Positions 1 through 8,107 are shown, counted from the first letter of the stretch. The stretch: 14,179 nt of DNA from Bacteroidota bacterium (GCA_947460045.1 CANHGC010000009.1:1-14179); one strand, 5' to 3'. A program made the numbers and translations. The notes: generated by a model from the letters alone, not told the origin.

Positions 1-8
1 TACACTCT

Positions 9-134
9 TTGCCTACCGCTCTCGTCTCTAACCGCAGAAATACCATCGATCACCTTATCATTAAAACGGTTGACCTGATTAATGAAAAGGTGATCGATGG
101 TATTTCTGCGGTTAGAGACGAGAGCGGTAGGCAA
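9..134. repeat. Near-perfect foldback inverted repeat at window start (probable chimera)
   Basis: Bases 9-56 are the exact reverse complement of 87-134 (48 of 48). After one mismatch (57/86) the pairing continues for seven more bases to 64/79, leaving a 14-base loop (65-78). The right arm encodes normal GyrA residues. The left arm encodes a peptide with no GyrA character where conserved GyrA sequence is expected. Next to the loop is a short 6-bp inverted pair (cattaa 59-64, ttaatg 79-84), which would let a 3' end fold back and prime on itself. Such a foldback is known from multiple-displacement amplification and some library artefacts. Bases 1-8 do not continue the pairing. Confidence 0.9.
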
Positions 135-1814
135 GGTATGAGAATTGTGTTTGAATTAAAGCGCGATGCAATTCCCAATATCATCCTGAACCAATTGTAT
201 AAATACACACCTTTACAGAGCAGTTTCTCTGTAAATAATATCGCTTTGGTGGCTGGTCGTCCTGAGATGTTGAATCTCAAAGACATGATCAAGCATTATG
301 TGAATCACCGTCATGAGATTGTGCAGCGCAGAACCCAATATTTGTTGGACGAAGCACGCAAGCGGATTCACATTTTAGAGGGTTTGATCATTGCGCTCGA
401 TAACCTCGACGCGGTAATTAAACTGATTCGTGAAAGTCGCACACCAGATGCCGCTAGGGAAGGTTTGATGAGTCAATTTGGTTTGTCAGAAATTCAATCG
501 AAAGCCATTCTGGAAATGCGTTTGCAGCGTTTAACAGGATTGGAAATTGATAAAATCCGTGAAGAGTATAACGCCGTATTGAAGGAAATCCAATATTACG
601 AAAGTGTTTTGGCGAGTGAGGATTTGCGCATGGAAATCATCAAAACAGAAATCACGGAGATCAAGGACAAATATGGTGATGTTCGCAGAACCAACATTGA
701 GTTCAGTGCCGGTGAGTTTAATATCGAAGATTTGATTCCCAATGACGAAGTGGTGATTACCATTTCGCACATGGGTTACATCAAGAGAACCTTGTTGAGT
801 GAGTACAAAGAGCAAAATAGGGGTGGTAAAGGTCTTCGTGGTGTGAAACACCGTGATGCCGATTTCGTAGAGCACTTGTTTATTGCATCTACCCACAATT
901 ACTTGCTTCTGTTTACCGAGCAAGGACGTTGTTTCTGGTTGAAGGTATATGAAATTCCTGAAGGACAAAAAGCGACCAAAGGAAGGCCGATACAAAATTT
1001 GATCAGCATTCCGAACGATGATAAGGTCAAAGCCTATTTGAATGTGATTAACCTGAAAGATCCTGAATATTTGGAAAACAACTTCATCATTATGGTGACC
1101 AAATTGGGTGTGGTTAAAAAGACATCTTTGGAAGCGTATAGCAGACCTAGAACCAATGGTATCAATGCCATTACGGTTAGGGAAGGGGATGAATTGTTGC
1201 AAGCTTGTTTAACCGACGGCGATAGCGAAGTTGTAATTGCTAAGAAGTTCGGTAAGGCCATTAGATTCCCAGAAGCCAAGGTTAGACCTATGGGTAGAAC
1301 AGCGGCAGGGGTGAGGGGTGTTACGTTAGAATCTGCAGAAGATGAAGTGATTGGCATGGTTTGTGTAAATCCTAGAAAGAGTGAAGCCACAATCCTGGTT
1401 TTGAGTGAGAAAGGGTACGGTAAACGCACTGATCTTGAAGACTACCGAATCACTGGTAGGGGCGGAAAAGGTGTGAAAACCATCTCAATCACAGAAAAAA
1501 CTGGAACCTTGGTTGGAATTTTATCGGTGACGGATGAAGATGGATTGATGATCATTTGTAAGAGTGGTTTAACCATCCGATTGGCCATCGACAAATTGAG
1601 AATAATGGGTCGTGCAACGCAAGGTGTTCGATTGATTAACCTCAAGGGTTCAGATTCTATCGCAGGTTTGGCTAAATCACCCAAAGAAGAAGACGAGGAA
1701 GACGAAGATTTGTCTGCCGAATTCATTGAAGGTGATATAGTTGAAAGTGGCGAGAGCACGGATATCGAAACAAACACAGAAACCACCGAAACAACAGACA
1801 ACGATGATGAATAA
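57..1814 (+). CDS. gyrA: DNA gyrase subunit A, 3' part (5' end missing)
   Basis: This encodes the C-terminal ~585 residues of the A subunit of DNA gyrase, the type II topoisomerase that introduces negative supercoils. The breakage-reunion core with the catalytic tyrosine lies upstream and is absent. Visible in order are the end of the core (the GMRIVFELKRDAIPN and LNQLYKYTPLQ stretches), the coiled-coil tower and gate region (about 280-660), and the C-terminal beta-pinwheel from about 730. The pinwheel carries a GyrA-box-like QNRGGKG at 813-833, a second blade motif GRGGKG at 1455-1472, and degenerate blades. The GyrA box favours GyrA over ParC. The tail (about 1680-1811) is strongly acidic, as in many GyrA proteins. 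The frame is open back to a TTG at base 9, but codons before about base 57 are read from an inverted copy of this same gene and are not real GyrA. The gene overlaps the next one by 11 bp. Confidence 0.95.
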   Translation: MIKTVDLINEKVIDGISAVRDESGRQGMRIVFELKRDAIPNIILNQLYKYTPLQSSFSVNNIALVAGRPEMLNLKDMIKHYVNHRHEIVQRRTQYLLDEARKRIHILEGLIIALDNLDAVIKLIRESRTPDAAREGLMSQFGLSEIQSKAILEMRLQRLTGLEIDKIREEYNAVLKEIQYYESVLASEDLRMEIIKTEITEIKDKYGDVRRTNIEFSAGEFNIEDLIPNDEVVITISHMGYIKRTLLSEYKEQNRGGKGLRGVKHRDADFVEHLFIASTHNYLLLFTEQGRCFWLKVYEIPEGQKATKGRPIQNLISIPNDDKVKAYLNVINLKDPEYLENNFIIMVTKLGVVKKTSLEAYSRPRTNGINAITVREGDELLQACLTDGDSEVVIAKKFGKAIRFPEAKVRPMGRTAAGVRGVTLESAEDEVIGMVCVNPRKSEATILVLSEKGYGKRTDLEDYRITGRGGKGVKTISITEKTGTLVGILSVTDEDGLMIICKSGLTIRLAIDKLRIMGRATQGVRLINLKGSDSIAGLAKSPKEEDEEDEDLSAEFIEGDIVESGESTDIETNTETTETTDNDDE

Positions 1815-3018
1815 ACTATTCAAAACTGCCCTGGGATTATCATTAACCTTGGGATTCGCCCAATGCAGCACAGCTCAAATCAAAGCCGTTAATTCAGCGG
1901 AATACGCTTTGATGAGTAATTCTGTGGAAGATTTGATCATTGCGAAAGAAGAAATCGATAAAGCAAAGATCAACCCGAAATCAGCCGAATTGCCAAAAAT
2001 GTACTTGGTAAGAAGTGATGTGTATGCAAGGTTGGCGGGCGCGAAGAACAATGAATTGCTGAAAGGTTTAACCGATCAAGCCGGATTGGAAGCAATGATT
2101 TCTGTGAGAAAATTCCACGAAAGCACACTGCCCAAAAAAGCTGAAGAAAGAGAAAATGGAACGGCATTGGCTGGCAACGCGTTTGCCGCTGGTTACAACG
2201 AAGCCATCGGATACTTTGCCACAAAAAGCTACGATACATTGTGTATTTACTACGCTGAATTGATCGCAGGTTATGGATATTTGGATACCGCGATGTCGAA
2301 CAATTTGGCCAACAACAAAATCACCAAAGCCAGTTTGACAGAAACCTATGCGCAAGTGGCTACTTTGCATAGCAATCAAAGTGTAAAGATCGCCATACTT
2401 CAAGGTTTGGTAGACAAAGGAAATGTGGTTCCTGCAGTAGTTGAAGGGCTTTCAAAGGCATATTTGGTATCAGCAGACACCGTGAAAGCGGAAAACTGCA
2501 TCCGTACCGCCTTGTTGGCATCGAATAACAGTGATGCGATGTTTCAAATTTTGGTCAATTTCTTTGTTTCTATTAAGCAAGAACAGCGCTTGTTCAACGA
2601 TGTTGACCGTCAGCTTGGAATAGACCCCAACAGCAGATTGTATTACACCAGGGCTTATTTGAATGAGAATCAGGGCAGATACGACGCGGCAATTGCTGAT
2701 TACAGAAAAGCCGTTGAATTGGATGAGTTTAACTATGACGCCAATTTCAACTTGGGTTTGGGATTGATGAAATACGAGAGCAGAAAATTGTACGATAAGC
2801 GCAGTGCTGCCGTAGGTGCAAAGAAGAAGTTGGTTGATGAGGAGTTAAAAATGTTGTTTACAGATGCCAAGAAGTATTTGGAGCGTGCTTTGGACAATGT
2901 AGATTATTCAACAGCTGATCAAATCAATATTTGCAAAGCACTTAAATCTGCTTGTTTGGAGATAGGAGATACTGCAGGTGCAGATAAGTATACATCGTTA
3001 ATCAAAGGAATGGAGTAA
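1804..3018 (+). CDS. Secreted tetratricopeptide-repeat protein
   Basis: A 404-residue exported protein of unknown specific function. The chosen ATG at 1804 (a second ATG follows at 1807) lies inside the gyrA stop region and starts a clean signal peptide: MMNK, a hydrophobic core, then STAQ, with cleavage probably after Ala24. A Cys at residue 21 has Gln before it, so it is a poor lipobox and a soluble periplasmic protein is more likely. The frame is open further upstream into gyrA to a TTG at 1741, but that start would bury the signal peptide. Helical TPR-type repeats are clearest at about residues 276-330 (the YYTRAYLNENQGRYDAAIAD stretch followed by a second helix pair), with weaker helical repeats before them. 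TPR proteins act as protein-interaction scaffolds. I recall a TPR gene directly after gyrA in other Bacteroidota, which suggests a conserved, uncharacterised pair. It is probably co-transcribed with gyrA and ends just before a terminator. Confidence 0.9.
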   Translation: MMNKLFKTALGLSLTLGFAQCSTAQIKAVNSAEYALMSNSVEDLIIAKEEIDKAKINPKSAELPKMYLVRSDVYARLAGAKNNELLKGLTDQAGLEAMISVRKFHESTLPKKAEERENGTALAGNAFAAGYNEAIGYFATKSYDTLCIYYAELIAGYGYLDTAMSNNLANNKITKASLTETYAQVATLHSNQSVKIAILQGLVDKGNVVPAVVEGLSKAYLVSADTVKAENCIRTALLASNNSDAMFQILVNFFVSIKQEQRLFNDVDRQLGIDPNSRLYYTRAYLNENQGRYDAAIADYRKAVELDEFNYDANFNLGLGLMKYESRKLYDKRSAAVGAKKKLVDEELKMLFTDAKKYLERALDNVDYSTADQINICKALKSACLEIGDTAGADKYTSLIKGME

Positions 3019-3042
3019 TCAGTTTCTGACATTTTAAATATT

Positions 3043-3070
3043 AGAAGGCCAGCAGAATAGTTGGCCTTCT
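3043..3070 (+). terminator. Rho-independent terminator after the gyrA-TPR pair
   Basis: A perfect 9-bp stem, agaaggcca (3043-3051) with tggccttct (3062-3070), encloses a 10-base loop. It begins 25 bp after the TPR stop codon. The right arm ends in T and runs into a short T-rich stretch (ttgt), so the U tract is weak but acceptable. An A/T-rich run precedes the left arm, so weak termination of minus-strand transcripts from the convergent gene is also possible. Confidence 0.8.
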
Positions 3071-3341
3071 TTGTAAATATCAATTTAACATAATGTAAAT
3101 TATGAAACAAGAAGATGAATAGCAAAATAAACCGTTAACAGTTTGATGCAATCACTTCAATGAATCCATGATCCTTTGGATTAAACCTTGTTCATCCAAA
3201 ATCACAAATCAATTTGGATTAATCCTTAATCACCTGATATTACTAATCAAAAATCCAATGGACTAATCCAATGCGTTAAAACTTTAAACTGAAGTGATCA
3301 ATCTATAATCCTATGGATTATTCAGTAAACAGCTGATGTAA
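3071..3341. other. AT-rich non-coding region between convergent genes
   Basis: About 270 bp with no credible coding frame separates the terminator from the stop codon of the minus-strand Asp-box gene. It holds scattered copies of a GGATTA/TAATCC-containing motif (annotated separately) and a 9-bp inverted pair, atcacttca (3151-3159) and tgaagtgat (3290-3298). I see no RNA gene and no clear terminator with a T tract for the minus-strand gene. Confidence 0.6.
3175..3321. repeat. Dispersed TTGGATTAAtCC-like motif cluster
   Basis: The hexamer GGATTA or its complement TAATCC occurs six times in under 150 bp (3178, 3216, 3220, 3264, 3306 and 3315). Two direct copies of tttggattaa[a/t]cc begin at 3175 and 3213, a 38-bp step. 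An inverted copy with one change is at 3260-3271, and a partial inverted copy is at 3252-3259. At 3305-3321 two half-sites form a perfect hairpin, ataatcc-tat-ggattat. The sites may bind a protein, form the 3' structure of the convergent transcripts, or be the remains of a small repeat element. No function can be read from the sequence. Confidence 0.5.
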
Positions 3342-6300
3342 TTAATCAATGACAATGATTGATTCACTATGCACAACAAGATTCGCTTCGTTGTAAATCG
3401 CAACCTCATAAATACCCGTCGCCCAATTGCTAACATCAATGCGGTTCATATTCCTAACCTGCGAAGACGCACAATTCTGGAAAACGATTCCACCAACCTC
3501 ATTAAAAATACGAACGCAATTTGATTCCCTCATTTGAATGGTCAAAACTTCCCTCACAGGATTCGGATAAATCACTGCAAGCGGATCCTGGATATTTGGA
3601 TTTCTCAATGATTTTAACACAATCAAAGCGCTGCTATCGCTCTTACAACCATTCTCAACGTACAAACAACGGTAAATACCTATAGCGCTTGGTTTAAATA
3701 ACCTGCCCGACCCAACCAAAACACCATTTTTGTACCAATTATATGTCCCAGTACCAACGTTCGCGGCCTTCAACGTATCCAAGTTGCAACTAACCGAAAT
3801 GGTCTTAGTGCCACTTGTCTGAATCCCCAAAACATTACTAAGTGCAGGGTTTGGTGTAACACAAGCCGTCTTTGAATTGATCCACAATTGGTATTTGTCT
3901 GTTGCCAAAGGACTCAAGCCATAGAGGCTTTTTTGTGTCGATGAAATACCCATGCCATTCTTTTTCCATGAATAACTCATATCGATCAGTTTTTCATTGG
4001 ATAATACCGATGAAGAGATGCTAAATGTGTCATTGACACAAACTATCGCTGGGTTAGATTGAATTGTAACAACCACAGGAATACTATCCAACACAAAAAT
4101 GCGATTAATAATTGTTTTTGTATCGTCTCCGATGGCATTTCCAGCGACCAATTTGATGGTGTATGCGCCACCTTTTGTTAATTGAACGATCGGTTTTTTG
4201 CTGCTAGAATCTGTGCCAGACAGAAACTTTACGCCCAAACTCGGTGTAAACGACCACCTCCAGGAGGTAGGTGTATTTAATGATGAATCTATCAAAGTAA
4301 CCGATTGATGGGAACACACAGTATCCTTGGTGGTACCAAATTTTGCAATAGGACTCGCTTTAGACCACGCATCAGATGTGAATACCCCTCTCCCATGTGT
4401 AGTTGCCATAATGGTTTGGTCCGCATCACGATATTTCAAATTTGCTACTTTAACAGCTCCCATCCCTTCATTATAGGGTGCCCAAACAACAGATGTAGCG
4501 AATACATCAGATGTTCCGTATACACCCAGTTCTGTTGCGATGATCGCCTCTCCCATCTTTCTTGGATTCAATAATATCCCCCAGATGGGCATGTCGGCAA
4601 TATTTCCATCTCTGGATGTCCAAGTTTTACCAGCATCAATACTCATGTAAATATTTATACCACTTCCATAGTTACTGATAGTGACAAACAGCGTGTCGGA
4701 TTTTCTCAATCTAAAAATGTCGCTGATATTACCTGCATTGATGGTTCCCGTGATATCTGACCAAACTGGTGTTGAAGCGCCAATATCAGTAGTCACATAC
4801 ACCTTGCCTACATCTGTACCAACATAAAGCTGTGCCTTCCCTGTCCCACTTACGCTACTACAAAAAGCACTTGGCGCCCCATTGGCCGTGGTTGTGCTTA
4901 CAGTTACAGTGTTGGCTAGTGTGGATGATGTGCCTAGTTTGTTTCGATACAACGTGCATTTTCCTTTTCCAGTGATCAATGCACCATTGATATCATCCCA
5001 AGCCGCCGGGTTGATAAATTTCCCCGTATTGGGGTCATCAATCAGCTTGGCAGAATTTGTCCAGTTGTTCGACGTAGCATAAAACTGATTATACACATAA
5101 CTAACAACTTGTTTGTTGTCGTTGCTTTGACTAATAAAACAATATCCCCCATCGCCACCAGAAACCATATTTTCATTGACCAATCCAGTTGAATTCAATT
5201 GATGCGTACCATTGTCTTGTGCGCCAGCCACCATGAGTTGACTTCCCTTGGTCTGTGACAAATCACCCCAATAAAACTGAGTAACGATATATCCATTGTT
5301 GCGTTCGTAGATAACGGATTGATACGACATATTATCCAAAATGTCGGGCGCATAAAAAACACCCCCATCATTGCCAATCAAACAAGCGTTGCTGCCTGGC
5401 AAAAAGACGATATTGTGTTGATCTGCATGCACATATGAGCAAGATAAATTCGCAAGACCTGAATTGTCACTCCACTTTCCAACCTGGGTGAAAGAACTGC
5501 CCGCATTTTCACTCAAAAACAAGTCAATCGCACCGAACATAACGTCGGAAGAGTCTAAGGGAGAAACGGCCAAAATAAGATCGTACCAAGCTTGCCCTCT
5601 ACTTGGATCGGTTGCGGGTATTCCGGCATCGGCGTCTTTGGGTTTTTTGATGGCACTCCAAGTACTGCCTTTGTTGGTGGATTTTAGCAAGGTGTCTACT
5701 TTTCCGTTGGACTCAAAAACGGCATAAATGGTAACCGCGGAAGATGGTGCGCATGCCAATTCTACCCTGCCCGCTTTATCGGCGTGGGAGTAGGCTGTTG
5801 TGAAATTCACCCCATCGTCTGTATATAATACCCGTCCACCCCCTTTATCGGTTGCAGTTTGGGCATAATTCCTTCTGGTACCCACCCAGAGGCGATTGTC
5901 TGCACCCAATTCCAAGTCAGCCGGAATCATGAACGCCGTAGAACTCGGTATTTTGGGCATGATATTGCTAAATGAAGTACCTCCGTTTGTGCTTTTCATC
6001 AAGCCGGCCGTACCTGTTCCATGCCATGTGCCATTGGCGAACTGCATATCGGTGGCAACATAAAGAACACTTTTGCCAGATTCCGATCGCACAATCATGT
6101 CGTTGATGTACAGATAACTTTTCGATGCTGCCAACTGCGTGAAAGTTCTTCCCGAATCGATGCTTTTAAAAATCCCAAATCCCCTGCTCGTTGAACTTGT
6201 AGATCCCCATCCCTCTCCAGTGCCGATATACATGGTACCCGGTGAATTGGGGTCAAAAGCGATGCAGGTCACTGTAATGTTACTCCAAACGCTGGATACA

Positions 6301-6830
6301 AACTGCCAAGTGCTGGTACTACTTGTTATATCGTTGTTATACCATAAACCACCAGTCACCGCCCCAGCCCATATTTTTTTACCACTTTTTACCGTTGGAT
6401 CAACGGCCAAAGCCCTGGTTCTGCCTGCGAGGTTATTTGGGCCCCTGCTAGACCAAGTGGTTTTTGTTGTACCCGGCATCGCACGGGAAGTAAGTTGTCT
6501 TTGCTGCTTGAGCATCTCATCGTACAGCAATTCTGGCGTTGGTCTTCCTAGCGATGGATTCATCGTAGCGATCCATTCTTGCTTCCAAAACTGATCGGGT
6601 GTATTTGCCAACGACAACAAATCATTGGAATGAAGATTGTTTTGGGGAAACCCCATTGGAGACTTAGACTGATGTGCCTTTTTTAAGGTACGATGTACTT
6701 TTTTCTCGTTTCTTTCCAATTGTTTCTCGGTTTTCTTTACCAACCGGGAATAATTGCCAATCTCTAAATTTTGAGCATCAATCAACGTTGAAAAAGACAC
6801 GCTGATACAAAGTAAAATGTATTTGATCAT
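3342..6830 (-). CDS. Secreted Asp-box (BNR) repeat protein with PKD/Ig modules and T9SS tail
   Basis: A 1162-residue exported, probably surface-attached protein. A signal peptide (MIKYILLC...LIDAQ, about residues 1-20) precedes a charged helical stretch. From about residue 125 to 820 lies a beta-propeller-like region opening with WSSRGPNNLAGRTRALAVDP, typical of the sialidase/VPS10/BNR group. Asp-box motifs (S-x-D/N-x-G-x-T-W/F type) appear near residues 223, 280, 384, 440 and 730, with weaker ones near 337 and 680. A PKD-like domain follows (about 826-915, with WRWSF), then two Ig-like modules (about 918-1000 and 1005-1072) with paired cysteines. The last ~80 residues, starting at VIYPNPV, are a type A T9SS sorting domain, which directs export by the type IX system and usually cell-surface anchoring. 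Asp boxes mark the fold, not the activity. I see no proof of sialidase activity, so adhesin, glycosidase and peptidase-like roles all remain open. Its start is 17 bp after hmgA, so it is probably read from the hmgA promoter. Confidence 0.92.
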   Translation of the reverse strand: MIKYILLCISVSFSTLIDAQNLEIGNYSRLVKKTEKQLERNEKKVHRTLKKAHQSKSPMGFPQNNLHSNDLLSLANTPDQFWKQEWIATMNPSLGRPTPELLYDEMLKQQRQLTSRAMPGTTKTTWSSRGPNNLAGRTRALAVDPTVKSGKKIWAGAVTGGLWYNNDITSSTSTWQFVSSVWSNITVTCIAFDPNSPGTMYIGTGEGWGSTSSTSRGFGIFKSIDSGRTFTQLAASKSYLYINDMIVRSESGKSVLYVATDMQFANGTWHGTGTAGLMKSTNGGTSFSNIMPKIPSSTAFMIPADLELGADNRLWVGTRRNYAQTATDKGGGRVLYTDDGVNFTTAYSHADKAGRVELACAPSSAVTIYAVFESNGKVDTLLKSTNKGSTWSAIKKPKDADAGIPATDPSRGQAWYDLILAVSPLDSSDVMFGAIDLFLSENAGSSFTQVGKWSDNSGLANLSCSYVHADQHNIVFLPGSNACLIGNDGGVFYAPDILDNMSYQSVIYERNNGYIVTQFYWGDLSQTKGSQLMVAGAQDNGTHQLNSTGLVNENMVSGGDGGYCFISQSNDNKQVVSYVYNQFYATSNNWTNSAKLIDDPNTGKFINPAAWDDINGALITGKGKCTLYRNKLGTSSTLANTVTVSTTTANGAPSAFCSSVSGTGKAQLYVGTDVGKVYVTTDIGASTPVWSDITGTINAGNISDIFRLRKSDTLFVTISNYGSGINIYMSIDAGKTWTSRDGNIADMPIWGILLNPRKMGEAIIATELGVYGTSDVFATSVVWAPYNEGMGAVKVANLKYRDADQTIMATTHGRGVFTSDAWSKASPIAKFGTTKDTVCSHQSVTLIDSSLNTPTSWRWSFTPSLGVKFLSGTDSSSKKPIVQLTKGGAYTIKLVAGNAIGDDTKTIINRIFVLDSIPVVVTIQSNPAIVCVNDTFSISSSVLSNEKLIDMSYSWKKNGMGISSTQKSLYGLSPLATDKYQLWINSKTACVTPNPALSNVLGIQTSGTKTISVSCNLDTLKAANVGTGTYNWYKNGVLVGSGRLFKPSAIGIYRCLYVENGCKSDSSALIVLKSLRNPNIQDPLAVIYPNPVREVLTIQMRESNCVRIFNEVGGIVFQNCASSQVRNMNRIDVSNWATGIYEVAIYNEANLVVHSESIIVID

Positions 6831-6847
6831 CTAAGACCAAATATACC

Positions 6848-8005
6848 TCATTCCACCCAAGATTTCCAATAGGCGGGGTCTTCCATTTCCATGGCTTCTT
6901 GGGTAATCATCAAAGGATAGAATGGATCGATCATAACAGCGAGTTCCTTGGTTTCAGTTTTGCCCAAACTCTTTTCAACAGATCCTGGGTGTGGGCCGTG
7001 AGGAATACCCTTGGGGTGCAAGCTAATCATACCGCGCTCTACGTGCTTACGACTCATGAAATCACCATCTACATAATACAAAATTTCGTCTGAATCGATG
7101 TTTGAATGGTTGTATGGTGCTGGCACAGACAAAGGATGATAATCGTACATTCTTGGCACAAAACTGCAGATTACAAAGTTTCTGGCTTCAAAGGTTTGAT
7201 GGATTGGGGGCGGCATGTGCAAACGCCCTGTAATGGGTTCAAAGTTGTGAATGCTAAAACCATAAGGGTACAAATAACCATCCCAACCCACGGCATCGAA
7301 AGGATGAGTGGCATAAGTGTATGGATAAATCATGCCCTGTTTTTTAATCAGCACTTTAAAATCCCCTACTTCATCGTGGGTTTCTAAATTTTCAGGTAAT
7401 TTTATGTCACGCTCACAATATGGCGAATGCTCCATCAACTGTCCAACAGAATTTTGATACCTCTTCGGTGGATGAATGGGTGTTGGGCTTTCTACAAAGA
7501 ATATGCGATTGTCTTTATCGTTAAAATGCAATTGATAGATAGTACCTCTGGGAATCACCAAGTAATCACCATATTCAAAGGGGATGTTTCCATAAATGGT
7601 TTTGAGTATGCCGGTGCCCTCATGAATGAACAAAACCTCATCTGCATCAGAATTTTTATAGAAATAATCTGAAAAACCCTGAGTGGGTGCGGCAGAACCC
7701 ATTTGAACATCGCTGTTCATCAACAATGTCTTGCGGCTTTTGATATAATCGCCTTCAGGTTTGGTTTTAAACGTGAGAAAACTGCGATGTTGCATATTTT
7801 TCTCTAATGCCACTTTGGGTTCCACGCTCCAAGGTTCACCGATGGCTTTTACCAATGTGGGCGGATGGCAATGATAAACCAATGAATATAAACTACTAAA
7901 CCCTTCGGTGCTCACCAATTCTTCTGAATACAAAGACCCATCGGGTTTTCTGAATTGCGTGTGACGCTTGGCGGGTATACTCCCAGATTTGTGATAAAAT
8001 GCCAT
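6848..8005 (-). CDS. hmgA: Homogentisate 1,2-dioxygenase
   Basis: A 385-residue cupin-fold Fe(II) dioxygenase that opens the ring of homogentisate to maleylacetoacetate in tyrosine and phenylalanine catabolism in the cytoplasm. Family sequence is visible throughout, including DEVLFIHEGTG (122-132), HQTFEARNFVICSFVPR (269-285), PYNHSN (297-302) and the PHGPHPG loop (335-341). The likely iron ligands are His300, a downstream acidic residue (Asp306 or Glu307) and His336, matching His335, Glu341 and His371 of the human enzyme. The acidic ligand is ambiguous: human spacing is His plus six, which here is Asp306, with Glu307 next to it. The protein is shorter than the ~440-residue human and proteobacterial enzymes, and I take it to be a compact bacterial branch. 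The ATG start gives MAFYHKSGSIP with no Shine-Dalgarno sequence, as is usual in this phylum. No other tyrosine-catabolism gene is in the window. Confidence 0.93.
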   Translation of the reverse strand: MAFYHKSGSIPAKRHTQFRKPDGSLYSEELVSTEGFSSLYSLVYHCHPPTLVKAIGEPWSVEPKVALEKNMQHRSFLTFKTKPEGDYIKSRKTLLMNSDVQMGSAAPTQGFSDYFYKNSDADEVLFIHEGTGILKTIYGNIPFEYGDYLVIPRGTIYQLHFNDKDNRIFFVESPTPIHPPKRYQNSVGQLMEHSPYCERDIKLPENLETHDEVGDFKVLIKKQGMIYPYTYATHPFDAVGWDGYLYPYGFSIHNFEPITGRLHMPPPIHQTFEARNFVICSFVPRMYDYHPLSVPAPYNHSNIDSDEILYYVDGDFMSRKHVERGMISLHPKGIPHGPHPGSVEKSLGKTETKELAVMIDPFYPLMITQEAMEMEDPAYWKSWVE

Positions 8006-8055
8006 GTTATAGGATCTAAAAATGCGAAACTACATGATTTTATTTGCATCATAAA

Positions 8056-8069
8056 ATGACAAACGTCAT
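8056..8069. promoter_or_regulatory. Possible operator dyad ATGAC-aaac-GTCAT
   Basis: A perfect 5-bp inverted repeat with a 4-base spacer lies in the centre of the divergent promoter region, about 17 bp upstream of the cTTG box of the plus-strand promoter. Its size and place suit a dimeric regulator acting on one or both directions. The arms are short, so chance is a real alternative, and no regulator gene is nearby. Confidence 0.3.
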
Positions 8070-8072
8070 AAA

Positions 8073-8104
8073 CTTGTATTCCAAATGTCTAAATAGTACA
8101 TTTG
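8073..8104 (+). promoter_or_regulatory. Bacteroidota-type promoter (cTTG / TAcaTTTG)
   Basis: TAcaTTTG at 8097-8104 matches the Bacteroidota -7 consensus TAnnTTTG at every fixed position. A cTTG at 8073-8076 lies 20 bp upstream, near the position expected of the TTTG -33 box. The -7 box ends three bases before the ATG at 8108, so a transcript from it would start at or just inside that codon. That implies a leaderless mRNA, or a true start codon further downstream, or a chance match. The consensus is established for this phylum; use here is inferred. Confidence 0.45.
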
Positions 8105-8107
8105 ATT

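Larger units (their letters stand above)
8006..8107. promoter_or_regulatory. Divergent promoter region of hmgA and the six-gene run
   Basis: The only upstream non-coding space for both the minus-strand hmgA pair and the plus-strand lipoprotein/DUF1501 genes is this 102-bp AT-rich stretch. It contains a plus-strand promoter match at its right end and a small dyad in its middle (both listed separately). On the minus strand I found only a weak -7-like sequence, TAgtTTcG (complement of 8026-8033), without a well-spaced upstream TTTG box. Confidence 0.6.

Noticed and set aside
9..56. TTG at base 9 as the start of the gyrA reading frame
   Set aside because: The codons up to base 56 are the reverse complement of downstream gyrA and encode nothing like GyrA. 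A true gyrA starts far upstream, so the gene is partial here.
531..1202. Long minus-strand open frame opposite gyrA
   Set aside because: It is antisense to conserved GyrA sequence, has no recognisable domain and is a shadow of the real frame.
1741..1803. Upstream TTG start (1741) for the TPR gene
   Set aside because: It lies within the acidic tail of gyrA and would put 21 extra residues before a clear signal peptide. The ATG at 1804 fits better.
1861..1872. Lipoprotein assignment for the TPR protein (Cys21)
   Set aside because: The residue before the cysteine is Gln, which does not fit a lipobox. The STAQ sequence just after it is a normal signal peptidase I site.
3305..3321. Hairpin ataatcc-tat-ggattat as a terminator for the minus-strand gene
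   Set aside because: The stem is AT-rich and short, and there is no T tract after it on the minus strand.
3140..3330. CRISPR-like array from repeated GGATTA motifs
   Set aside because: The copies are short, in both orientations and unevenly spaced, with no uniform repeat or spacer length and no cas genes nearby.
6139..6594. 151-codon plus-strand open frame opposite the Asp-box gene
   Set aside because: It overlaps the conserved start of the beta-propeller on the other strand, and its translation is low-complexity with no family features.
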